Positions 7,963-15,570 of a stretch of 35,863 bases of DNA are shown here, one piece after another. The stretch spans positions 1-35,863 of the forward strand of contig DJOW01000040.1 in NCBI GenBank assembly GCA_002437305.1. Direction: 5' to 3'. The position numbers and the translations under genes were made by a program. Position 1 is the first letter of the stretch. Every line of letters starts with the position of its first letter. Below the pieces are notes generated by a model. That model ran no database searches and had not been told where the DNA came from. It saw nothing but the letters and a program-made list of their open reading frames with translations. Source of the stretch: Bacteroidales bacterium UBA6428 (GTDB lineage Bacteria > Bacteroidota > Bacteroidia > Bacteroidales > UBA932).

Positions 7963-10092
7963 ATGATTAAGAAACTAATATACCTTACATGTCTTGGCCT
8001 CGGCCTTCTCAGCCTTGGCTCATGCGACGACAAGGTCGCCAAGGGAGACACCTATCTAGATTTACTTGATGATCAGGGACATAGAGCTTCCACTGTGGAA
8101 TTTGCCAGAGGAGAGGGGGAGCGCACTCTTGACATGACCTCAAACACAGACTGGACCATCACTGTGCCTTACGAGGCGCAGTCATGGTTGGATGTGACTC
8201 CCACGACCTCGTCCAATGACCAGAAAGTGACGATAAATGTTTCCGCCAATGATGGTTATGAGCGTTCCGCTGTGTTGAAGCTCAAGGTTTCCGGCAAGGC
8301 CGGTGCGTTGATGGTGACAGTTAAGCAGGACGGTGACATGCTGCCTGCGGAACCGCTGCCTGACAACCTTAAGGATGACTGCATACTTGATGTGCAGTTC
8401 AATCAGGATGGTACCGCCGTGGATGTGTCCGGCAAGGGCGTGGATGTCAAGACTGTGCCTGGAGCCGGTCTAGTCACCTACGAGAGCAGAGCCACGAGAT
8501 CCTATGTGGCGCATTTCAACCATGAGCCTGGATCTGGGTTCACAAGCGGCTATTACCGTGTTGATTACGCAGAGGATTCCGACCTTTGGAAGAAACTGGC
8601 CGATGGCCATTCATTAGAGATCCTCGTCAGGTATGATGCTGACTATGAGTCATGGGGCGGTGAGATAAAACCGTTCAGCGCCATGGAAGCCGGTGGCACC
8701 GGATTCCTTATCTCGAAGAAGGAGAAAGGTCAGGAACTTACGTTCCTCCCAAACGTCAGCGAGAACGGCAAGAGCACATGGAGATGGGCGACAAGCCAAA
8801 CAAAACCGGCATTCGGCCGCTACTATCACCTTGTCGGAGTCTGGAACAAAGAGGAGAAGAAGGCCTATGTCTATCTGGACGGTGTGCTTAAGAACACGGT
8901 TGACGCTCCTGGCAATCTTAATATTCCGGGCAATGCCAAGGCGCGCTGGATCTGCATTGGCGGAGACGCCGGCCCTAATGGCGCGCAGGCCGCATGGAAA
9001 GGGGACATCGCAATCGCCAGAATATTCGATTCTCCTCTGACTCAGGCTAAGGTGACAGCGTTGTATGACCGCGTCAAAGGCTACAGCCTCCCGGTCTCGA
9101 CAATCAATGTTGACAATGTTGTGCTTCCTTCCGGAATAGAGGTCAAGGCCGGGGCGAAATATCCTATCCTGGGAACTGGATTCAGCAGTGGTGATGTCAT
9201 CTCATTCCAGTCTGTGACCGGGAAATATGTCCAGACCGCAGAGTGTGAAGTCTCCGCTGACAAGGCGGTCGTCACCCTTCCTTCGGACATCGTGACGGGT
9301 TCCTACAAGGTTGTCCTTAAGCGCGGAGGGGCGTTCTACGCGCTCGGTGTGGCGGATCTGACCGTCACCGACAATCCTGCGGCGTTGAAGGTCCCTGATG
9401 TGGTCGCGCACAGGGGATTCCACAAGAGCGCTCCTGAAAACTCCATAGCCGCTGTCAAGGCCGCGAAGGATCTGGGCGTCTTCGGTGCTGAGATTGATGT
9501 CTGGAGAACGACGGACGGTCGTCTTGTTGTCAACCATGACGCCAAGATCAACAACATTGTGATCCAGAACAGCGCTTACGACAAACTGAAGGATGTCAAA
9601 CTGTCCAATGGTGAGAGCCTCCCTACTTTGGAGGCCATGCTTGACTGCATCGGCAAGGATTCGAAGACCAAGCTAATCATTGAGATAAAGACGCATAACT
9701 CTCAGGAGAAACAGCAGGCCGCGGCCACCGATGTGGTGTCCTTGGTCAAGTCCAAAGGAATGGACAAGGTTGTGGAGTACATCGCTTTTGACTATGAGAC
9801 CTGCAAGGGTCTCGCCGCGGCGGACAAATCCGCGACTGTCGGCTATCTCAACGGGGACAAATCCCCGGCGGAGGCCGCTGCGGACGGAATCAAATGCGTT
9901 GACTATCAATTGAAAGTGTTTAATTCCAATCCGACATGGATCAAGGAGGCCCAGGACAAGGGCATCATTGTCAATGTCTGGACAGTCAACTCCGACTCGG
10001 ACATCATCTCGGCTGTGGCCAAGGGAGTTGACCGGATCACGACCGACAATCCCGACAGAATCGCTGAACTTGCAGGTTTGTTGCTAAACTAA
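7963..10092 (+). CDS. Multidomain lipoprotein: BACON, LamG-like, IPT-like and glycerophosphodiester phosphodiesterase
   Basis: A 709-residue lipoprotein (lipobox LGSC). Residues about 40-125 match a BACON domain (SNTDWTITVP, WLDVTP, repeated strands ending VTVKQDG). Residues about 140-370 look like a LamG/concanavalin-like lectin fold (SLEILVRYD, YYHLVGVWNKEEKKAYVYLDG, IARIFDSPLT). Residues about 380-470 resemble an IPT/TIG-type beta domain. Residues about 478-709 are a GDPD TIM-barrel: AHRGFHKSAPENS with His483/Arg484, AEIDVWRTTDGRLVVNHD, LPTLEAML, LIIEIKT and VDRITTDNPDRI. GDPD enzymes release glycerol phosphate or an alcohol from glycerophosphodiesters. The two or three non-catalytic beta domains would place the enzyme on a polymeric substrate. 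It is the last gene of PUL 1 before a terminator. Confidence 0.88.
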   Translation: MIKKLIYLTCLGLGLLSLGSCDDKVAKGDTYLDLLDDQGHRASTVEFARGEGERTLDMTSNTDWTITVPYEAQSWLDVTPTTSSNDQKVTINVSANDGYERSAVLKLKVSGKAGALMVTVKQDGDMLPAEPLPDNLKDDCILDVQFNQDGTAVDVSGKGVDVKTVPGAGLVTYESRATRSYVAHFNHEPGSGFTSGYYRVDYAEDSDLWKKLADGHSLEILVRYDADYESWGGEIKPFSAMEAGGTGFLISKKEKGQELTFLPNVSENGKSTWRWATSQTKPAFGRYYHLVGVWNKEEKKAYVYLDGVLKNTVDAPGNLNIPGNAKARWICIGGDAGPNGAQAAWKGDIAIARIFDSPLTQAKVTALYDRVKGYSLPVSTINVDNVVLPSGIEVKAGAKYPILGTGFSSGDVISFQSVTGKYVQTAECEVSADKAVVTLPSDIVTGSYKVVLKRGGAFYALGVADLTVTDNPAALKVPDVVAHRGFHKSAPENSIAAVKAAKDLGVFGAEIDVWRTTDGRLVVNHDAKINNIVIQNSAYDKLKDVKLSNGESLPTLEAMLDCIGKDSKTKLIIEIKTHNSQEKQQAAATDVVSLVKSKGMDKVVEYIAFDYETCKGLAAADKSATVGYLNGDKSPAEAAADGIKCVDYQLKVFNSNPTWIKEAQDKGIIVNVWTVNSDSDIISAVAKGVDRITTDNPDRIAELAGLLLN

Positions 10093-10145
10093 AATCACGT
10101 TCGCCTTTTCTGTTCTATTTTTATCGGATCTGATAATCCACCGAT

Positions 10146-10182
10146 GGCAGGCCGGAAGTTCTTTCCGACCTGCCTTTTTTTT
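10146..10182 (+). terminator. Rho-independent terminator of PUL 1
   Basis: A 12-bp stem with one C-A mismatch (GGCAGGCCGGAA at 10146-10157 against TTCCGACCTGCC at 10163-10174) with a five-base loop is followed by eight T. It lies about 55 nt after the phosphodiesterase gene and ends the PUL 1 operon. Confidence 0.85.
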
Positions 10183-10192
10183 GCTAAATTTG
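10162..10192 (+). promoter_or_regulatory. Candidate promoter of the PUL 1 regulator, overlapping the terminator
   Basis: TAAATTTG at 10185-10192 matches the -7 consensus TAnnTTTG. A TTTC at 10162-10165 lies 19 nt upstream as a possible -33 element. The terminator's right arm and T tract therefore form the promoter spacer, and the downstream regulator can be transcribed separately from the PUL. Confidence 0.5.
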
Positions 10193-10224
10193 CCGGCGGT
10201 AACCCATAATTGAATTTCAGTGTT

Positions 10225-11823
10225 ATGAATAGAAGGACCGCTGTCTCTCTTTTATTGGCTGTCTCATCATTGCTTCTGTCCTGCTCCGGCAGTCCTGACA
10301 CCGTGGCTTTCCTGGATAAAGAGCTTGGACTGAGGGAGACCTACCGGAAGGCCTTTCTTGACAAGGTCGCCGCGTTGAAGAACATGCGTACCGAGGGAAT
10401 GCCATTCGCGGAGGAGTACAGGCTGAACGCATTGATCGCGGAGGAATATTCCTCATTCAGTTTTGACTCCACCATGACGTACCTTGAAAGGAACCATGCT
10501 CTTGCCACGGAGAACGGTGATGATGTCCTGCTCGCGGAAACTGATCTTCTTAAGGTCAATGAATATATCAGGGCCGGCTATCACGTTGAGGCATCCAATC
10601 TGCTTGCCGCGATACGTCCGGATATGGTCAAACCCGAACAGAAGCGTTTGTGGTTTTCTGTCAGGCATTCCCTGGCCGGAGAGATGATGTCATATTCGGG
10701 AGGCCAGGATCTGTATGAGGTCAAGTTTGCCGAGAGGAACGAGATGCGGGACTCTCTGATGCGGTACGTTGAGCCGGATTCTTTTGAGTGGTACTTTCTC
10801 AACATGGAAGCGGCTCTGTCCGCCAAGGATTCTGTATCGGTCAGGGTGCTGACTGAGAAGATGCTTCAGTGTACTGAGGAATGGTCCTCTGATTACGCCG
10901 CCGCCTGTTGGTTCTATGCGGAGGGAATATCTCCGAAAGATCGGAAGCAAAAACTGGAATGGCTCTGCAGATCCGCTATTTCCGATGTCAGGTGCGCCAA
11001 GAGGGACTATGCGGCCTTGAATGACGTGGCACGCATGCTTTTTCAGGACGGAGACATCAACAGGGCGTTCAGGTATGTCGCTGACTATAGCCTTCCGGAT
11101 GCGCTGGCCTTCAACGGGAAATTGAGGCCGTGGCAGATCTCATGCTTCTTTCCGATGATAGAGCGTGCCTATGAAGCCAAGCAGGTACGGCAGTGGCATG
11201 TGATTCTGGCCTCGGTCATATTCGTGAGCCTTCTCATGCTGGTGCTTGCCTTTCTGCTTGCCGCGTTGCTCCGGCATCATAAGGCGTTGCAAAAGACTAA
11301 TGAGCGGCTTAAGACACTTAATCTTAGATTGGAGGAGTCAGACAAGGTCAAGGAGGAGTACATTGCCTTGTTTCTAGAAAAGGTCTCTGACAACATCAAC
11401 AAGAACCGCAAGAACCAGAATCATTTGCTGAAATACCTCCGCAGGGGCGACTACAAGTATCTGATTGATGAGATAGAGTCCAAACCTCCGGTCGATGATG
11501 ACATCCGGCAGTTCTACAAGATGTTTGACGAGGCGTTTCTCAACCTTTATCCTGATTTCGTGGATCAGGTTAATTCCTTGCTTGTTGAGAATGAGAGGAT
11601 AACCTTGAAGGATGGTGACAGTCTCACGCCCGAACTCAGAATCTGTGCTTTGATCAGGCTCGGTGTGACAGACTCCGGAAAGATGGCCTCGTTGCTCCAC
11701 TACTCCGCCAACACCGTCTACAACTACCGCGCGAGAATCCGCAACAAGGCCGTCGGCCCGCGGGACAAATTCGAGGATGCCGTCAAGCACCTGTCAATGC
11801 TGGATGCAGAAGATGTGTGCTGA
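10225..11823 (+). CDS. Membrane-bound DUF6377-type transcriptional regulator
   Basis: A 532-residue one-protein sensor/regulator. The N-terminus is a lipoprotein-type signal (LLLSC). Residues about 30-320 are helical and TPR-like, presumably periplasmic. One transmembrane helix follows at about 325-348, then a charged coiled coil (LQKTNERLKTLNLRLEESDKVKEEY). The C-terminal half is of the DUF6377 type and ends in a LuxR/GerE-like helix-turn-helix (about 470-510: LRICALIRLGVTDSGKMASLL, NTVYNYRARIRNKA). Proteins of this layout usually sit beside SusC/SusD loci, so it probably senses a PUL 1 product in the periplasm. ATG 10225 is preferred to an upstream in-frame TTG at 10210. It is separated from the PUL by a terminator and converges with the glycosyltransferase gene 7 nt away. 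Confidence 0.85.
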   Translation: MNRRTAVSLLLAVSSLLLSCSGSPDTVAFLDKELGLRETYRKAFLDKVAALKNMRTEGMPFAEEYRLNALIAEEYSSFSFDSTMTYLERNHALATENGDDVLLAETDLLKVNEYIRAGYHVEASNLLAAIRPDMVKPEQKRLWFSVRHSLAGEMMSYSGGQDLYEVKFAERNEMRDSLMRYVEPDSFEWYFLNMEAALSAKDSVSVRVLTEKMLQCTEEWSSDYAAACWFYAEGISPKDRKQKLEWLCRSAISDVRCAKRDYAALNDVARMLFQDGDINRAFRYVADYSLPDALAFNGKLRPWQISCFFPMIERAYEAKQVRQWHVILASVIFVSLLMLVLAFLLAALLRHHKALQKTNERLKTLNLRLEESDKVKEEYIALFLEKVSDNINKNRKNQNHLLKYLRRGDYKYLIDEIESKPPVDDDIRQFYKMFDEAFLNLYPDFVDQVNSLLVENERITLKDGDSLTPELRICALIRLGVTDSGKMASLLHYSANTVYNYRARIRNKAVGPRDKFEDAVKHLSMLDAEDVC

Positions 11824-11830
11824 CGGCCGG

Positions 11831-12796
11831 TCAGTCGAGGGTGTCCTTGATGTTGTACTTGTTCCTCTCCGGGGAATCGCGGGAAACCATCTCGCAGATG
11901 AACCCGGCGAGGAACAACATCACGCCGAGGATGACTGCAAGGATGGCAAGGTAGAAAAGTGGCTGATCGGTGACAGCCCTGAAATGTACTCCTTGCGCCT
12001 GGTGGATGAGTTTGGCTACGATTATCCAAATCGTCATCACAAAACCCACAAGAAACATCAGCAGGCCTGAGAATCCGAAAAAATGCATCGGCTTCTTGCC
12101 GAATGTGCTCAGGAACCAAAGTGAAAGCAGGTCAAGAAAACCGTTGACGAACCGCTCAAGGCCGAACTTGCTCTTTCCGTACTTTCTTTTCTGATGGTGG
12201 ACCGGCTTCTCGGTGATCTTGCCGAAGCCGGCGTTCTTCGCAAGGTATGGAATATACCTGTGCATCTCGCCATACACCTCTATGCTCTTGACAACCTCGT
12301 TCTTGTAGGCCTTCAGGCCGCAGTTCATGTCATGGAGCCTGATTCCTGTTATCCAACGAGCGGTCGCGTTGTACAATTTCGAAGGAAGGTTCTTGGTCAG
12401 TTTGTTGTCCTGACGATGCTGCTTCCAGCCGGAGACCACATCGTAGCCCTCCTCGGTGACCATCCTGTACATCTCCGGAATCTCCTCCGGAGAGTCCTGC
12501 AGGTCCGCGTCCATCGTGACGACAACCCGCCCCTCGGCCTTGGCGAATCCTTCGTAGAGGGCGGCTGACTTGCCGTAGTTGCGGCGGAAGGATATTCCTT
12601 TGATCCGCTCATCGCCTTTGGCCAGCTCCCGGATCTCCGCCCACGAACCGTCGGTGCTGCCGTCGTCGATGAAGAGAACTTCATATTCATACCCATTGGC
12701 GTTCATCACGCTTCTGATCCATGACAGAAGCTCGGGGAGAGACTCTTCTTCGTTGAGAAGAGGAATTATTATCGAGAGGTCTTTTGAATATTCCAT
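11831..12796 (-). CDS. Family 2 glycosyltransferase with two C-terminal membrane helices
   Basis: A 321-residue GT2 enzyme of the dolichol/undecaprenyl-phosphate mannosyltransferase type (DPM1/GtrB-like). These enzymes move a sugar from a nucleotide donor onto a polyprenyl phosphate at the cytoplasmic face. Visible are the opening SIIIPLLNEEESL, FIDDGSTDGS, the DxD metal site as MDADLQDSPEEI (Asp96 and Asp98) and the acceptor-side GLKAYKN. Two hydrophobic helices follow (about 235-258 and 272-298). It starts 5 nt after the DUF4199 gene, and the two are probably co-transcribed. The sugar and acceptor are unknown. Confidence 0.9.
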   Translation of the reverse strand: MEYSKDLSIIIPLLNEEESLPELLSWIRSVMNANGYEYEVLFIDDGSTDGSWAEIRELAKGDERIKGISFRRNYGKSAALYEGFAKAEGRVVVTMDADLQDSPEEIPEMYRMVTEEGYDVVSGWKQHRQDNKLTKNLPSKLYNATARWITGIRLHDMNCGLKAYKNEVVKSIEVYGEMHRYIPYLAKNAGFGKITEKPVHHQKRKYGKSKFGLERFVNGFLDLLSLWFLSTFGKKPMHFFGFSGLLMFLVGFVMTIWIIVAKLIHQAQGVHFRAVTDQPLFYLAILAVILGVMLFLAGFICEMVSRDSPERNKYNIKDTLD

Positions 12797-12801
12797 GAGA
12801 A

Positions 12802-13374
12802 TCAGATGCTGTTGTCGTTGTTTTTGTCATCCTGTGGCCGCTCTCCGAACTGGTCCACCGGGAAAAGCCTTCTGGCAAAGGTTGTTGAAAGGACCCAGCC
12901 CCAAAGGCAGCAGTAAACCAAAGAGAAGATGAAGGTGATCGCCGGAAGTTTGGACAACATTCTCTCCATCGCCGCCATTGAGTTGGAATCCATCAGATTC
13001 TGGTAGGAACTCTGGACTTCCTGAATGACCTGTGTCATGGTCTCCGGACTGATGACAAGCATTTGAAGCAATGAAAAACCGGCAACCAGGATGGACGAGA
13101 AAAAAGCCAGCTTCAGGCCATAGTGCTGCAACCGCGTGTAGTCAACCTCATAGGAATTGAAGAAGCGAAGCATCAACAGGCGGAACACGTAGATGCATGC
13201 AACGATCTTCACGATCTTGATCAGAAACAAAAAGAAACTGCCTAAGAACCCGTTTATTCCGATTGCCAATGCCAATGTCGGCAGGTAGTCGAGAATGATT
13301 GTGGCGGCGGCCATTGCAAGACCCGCCAACGCGGCGCTGTTCCAGGACGTGCTGGATGAAAACTCTTTCTTCAT
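12802..13374 (-). CDS. DUF4199 family membrane protein
   Basis: A 190-residue integral membrane protein with four predicted helices (about 15-35, 43-65, 85-108 and 148-170). Between helices 3 and 4 is an amphipathic segment with MTQVIQEVQSSYQNL. This matches DUF4199, a Bacteroidota family often encoded just before a GT2 gene, as here. Function is unknown; the link suggests a role with the lipid-linked sugar glycosyltransferase. Confidence 0.8.
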   Translation of the reverse strand: MKKEFSSSTSWNSAALAGLAMAAATIILDYLPTLALAIGINGFLGSFFLFLIKIVKIVACIYVFRLLMLRFFNSYEVDYTRLQHYGLKLAFFSSILVAGFSLLQMLVISPETMTQVIQEVQSSYQNLMDSNSMAAMERMLSKLPAITFIFSLVYCCLWGWVLSTTFARRLFPVDQFGERPQDDKNNDNSI

Positions 13375-13439
13375 TGTTCTATAAACATTATTTGACCGTT
13401 TCGCGGCGATTTGATCTTACCGCCTTCTAAATATTTATG

Positions 13440-13447
13440 CAAAAATA
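13440..13447 (-). promoter_or_regulatory. Candidate -7 element for the DUF4199-GT2 operon
   Basis: On the - strand this reads TATTTTTG, matching TAnnTTTG, about 66 nt before the DUF4199 start. It lies back to back with the thrS promoter candidate. No clear -33 element is seen. Confidence 0.35.
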
Positions 13448-13460
13448 GCAAAATATTTCG

Positions 13461-13468
13461 TATCTTTG
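13461..13468 (+). promoter_or_regulatory. Candidate -7 element for thrS
   Basis: TATCTTTG matches the Bacteroidota -7 consensus TAnnTTTG. It would start transcription near 13475, giving a leader of about 75 nt before thrS. A -33 TTTG is not evident. Confidence 0.5.
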
Positions 13469-13471
13469 CCC

Positions 13472-13533
13472 CTTGGCTAATAATATGGCTGGCCAAGTTC
13501 AAGTACTTGGTCTGTAAATACTGGTCAGACCAA
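13472..13533 (+). promoter_or_regulatory. Candidate structured thrS leader with alternative stems
   Basis: Three perfect stems compete. CTTGGC (13472-13477) pairs with GCCAAG (13492-13497). CCAAGT (13493-13498) pairs with ACTTGG (13505-13510). TTGGTCTG (13507-13514) pairs with CAGACCAA (13526-13533) and is followed by a T-rich run to the thrS start. The middle hairpin has a loop UUCAAGUA that resembles a tRNA T-loop. An RNA switch or ThrRS autoregulatory operator is possible; this rests on base pairing read by eye. Confidence 0.4.
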
Positions 13534-13551
13534 TTTATTTTAGTTTTTGTT

Positions 13552-15510
13552 ATGATTGACATCACATTTCCTGACGGTAGTGTCAGGGCCTTCGAGAAAG
13601 GCGTAACAGGTTATGAGATAGCCAAGAGCATCAGTCCCAGGCTGGCGGAGGAAGTCTTGGCGGTGGCTGTGAAGCCCGCGACGGACACGACAGTCGGCAA
13701 GGGAGTCACCTACGACCTGAACCGTCCGATCGAGGAAGACAGTTCGATCGTTCTTCTGAAGTGGGACGACGATGAGGGAAAGAGAGTTTTTTGGCACTCC
13801 TCGTCGCACTTGATGGCGGAGGCCCTTGAGGACATATTCCCGGGCGTGAAGTTCGGCATCGGACCGGCCATCGAGAACGGCTTCTACTATGACGTGGATC
13901 TCGGCGGCCGTCAGATCACCGACGCTGATTTCCCGAAGATCGAGAAGAGGATGCTTGAACTGGCCCGCGAGAAGCAGGACTTTGTCCGTCAGGACGTGTC
14001 CAAGGCCGATGCCCTCAAGCATTTCGAGCAGACTGGGGACAAATATAAATGCGAACTCATCAATGATCTCGCGGACGGCACGATCACCTATTACACCAAC
14101 GGCCATTTCACGGATCTCTGCCGCGGACCTCACCTTCGCAACACAGAGGTCATCAAGGCTGTCAAGCTGACCGCCATAGCCGGAGCCTATTGGCGTGGGG
14201 ACGAGAAGAGGGAACAACTCACCAGAATCTATGGCATTTCCTTCCCTAAGAAGTCGATGCTTGACGAGTATCTTGTTCTCCTGGAAGAGGCCAAGAAGCG
14301 CGACCACAGAAAACTCGGCAAGGAAATGGAACTCTTCACGTTCTCCTCACGCGTGGGTCTCGGGCTGCCTCTGTGGCTTCCAAGGGGCGCCGTGATGAGA
14401 TACGAGCTTGAGAAATTCCTCCGCAAGAAGCAGAATGAGTATGGCTATCTGCCGGTTGTCACCCCTCATATAGGAAGCAAGGAACTCTATGTGACCTCGG
14501 GCCACTACGCCAAGTACGGCAAGGATTCCTTCCAGCCGATCCACACGCCTCAGGAGGGTGAGGAGTACATGCTCAAACCGATGAACTGTCCTCATCACTG
14601 TGAGATATTCCGTTCTGAGCCAAGGTCATACAAGGATTTGCCTTTGAGACTTGCCGAGTTCGGGACAGTCTACCGTTATGAGCAGAGCGGCGAGCTTCAC
14701 GGCCTTACCAGGGTTCGTTCCTTCACACAGGATGACGCGCACATGTTCGTTACCCCGGACCAGCTCAAGGGCGAGTTCGAGAAGGTCATCGACTTGATCC
14801 TCTATGTGTTCAGGATCTTCAAGTTCGACAAGTACACGGCGCAGGTTTCCCTCAGGGATCCGGACAACAGGTCCAAGTACATCGGAAGCGACGAGAACTG
14901 GGAGAAGGCCGAGAACGCCATCATCGAGGCGGCGAATGAGAAGGGCCTCAAGACTGTCGTTGAATATGGCGAGGCGGCCTTCTACGGCCCTAAGCTCGAT
15001 TTCATGGTAAAGGACGCCATCGGAAGGAAGTGGCAGCTCGGCACCATCCAGGTGGACTACAATCTGCCGGAGAGGTTCCAACTTGAATATACCGACGCTG
15101 ACGGAAGCAAGAAACGTCCGATAATGATCCACCGCGCTCCTTTCGGATCAATCGAAAGATTCACCGCGGTACTGCTTGAGCACACGAGTGGCCATCTTCC
15201 TCTTTGGCTCAGCCCTGATCAGATCAAGGTGCTCCCAGTCAGCGAGAAATACGCTGAATATGCAAAAAAAGTTTGCGGTTTGCTGAATAATTCCGATATT
15301 CGCGCTTCTGTAGATGACAGGAATGAGACTCTTGGAAAGAGAATCCGTGAGATTTCCCTGCTCAGGGTTCCTGTCCTGGTCATCGTAGGAGAAAAAGAAG
15401 TGGCGGACGGTACCGTTTCCGTGAGAAGGGATGGTGCTGATGCCGGCACAATGAAGGTCGAAGACTTCATCGCCTGGTTCAAGGCCGAGGTGGCCAAGGA
15501 ACTTGCATAG
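13552..15510 (+). CDS. thrS: Threonine-tRNA ligase
   Basis: A 652-residue class II aminoacyl-tRNA synthetase that charges tRNA-Thr. Domains in order are TGS (residues 1-62, starting MIDITFPDGS), the editing domain (HSSSHLMAEALEDIF and later CRGPHLRNT), the catalytic core and the anticodon-binding domain (from about 545, IKVLPVSEKYAEYA). In the core, MNCPHHCEIF supplies the zinc-binding Cys and nearby His, motif 2 is FGTVYRYEQSGELHGLTRVR, and motif 3 includes HRAPFGSIERF. ATG 13552 matches the conserved TGS start; the frame stays open 47 codons upstream, but that part lies before the promoter. It heads the thrS-infC-rpmI-rplT-lepB cluster. Confidence 0.97.
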   Translation: MIDITFPDGSVRAFEKGVTGYEIAKSISPRLAEEVLAVAVKPATDTTVGKGVTYDLNRPIEEDSSIVLLKWDDDEGKRVFWHSSSHLMAEALEDIFPGVKFGIGPAIENGFYYDVDLGGRQITDADFPKIEKRMLELAREKQDFVRQDVSKADALKHFEQTGDKYKCELINDLADGTITYYTNGHFTDLCRGPHLRNTEVIKAVKLTAIAGAYWRGDEKREQLTRIYGISFPKKSMLDEYLVLLEEAKKRDHRKLGKEMELFTFSSRVGLGLPLWLPRGAVMRYELEKFLRKKQNEYGYLPVVTPHIGSKELYVTSGHYAKYGKDSFQPIHTPQEGEEYMLKPMNCPHHCEIFRSEPRSYKDLPLRLAEFGTVYRYEQSGELHGLTRVRSFTQDDAHMFVTPDQLKGEFEKVIDLILYVFRIFKFDKYTAQVSLRDPDNRSKYIGSDENWEKAENAIIEAANEKGLKTVVEYGEAAFYGPKLDFMVKDAIGRKWQLGTIQVDYNLPERFQLEYTDADGSKKRPIMIHRAPFGSIERFTAVLLEHTSGHLPLWLSPDQIKVLPVSEKYAEYAKKVCGLLNNSDIRASVDDRNETLGKRIREISLLRVPVLVIVGEKEVADGTVSVRRDGADAGTMKVEDFIAWFKAEVAKELA

Positions 15511-15570
15511 TGAGGTGTCTGCGACAAAAGTTATTTAATAATATTATAGGAGAGTTTTAAACAGAGCAGA

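Noticed and set aside
7449..8051. 200-codon - strand frame across the junction of two PUL 1 genes
   Set aside because: It covers the ends of two clear lipoprotein genes on the other strand and has no protein family features.
11820..11834. CTGAC/GTCAG hairpin joining the two convergent stop codons
   Set aside because: A five-bp stem with no T run on either side; too weak to call a bidirectional terminator.
13485..13517. Ten-codon leader peptide (MAGQVQVLGL) in the thrS leader
   Set aside because: It contains no Thr codon, so it cannot support threonine-specific attenuation; probably a chance frame.
13491..13533. tRNA gene fragment in the thrS leader
   Set aside because: Only a T-arm-like hairpin is present, with an 8-nt loop; no acceptor stem, D-arm or CCA end can be drawn.
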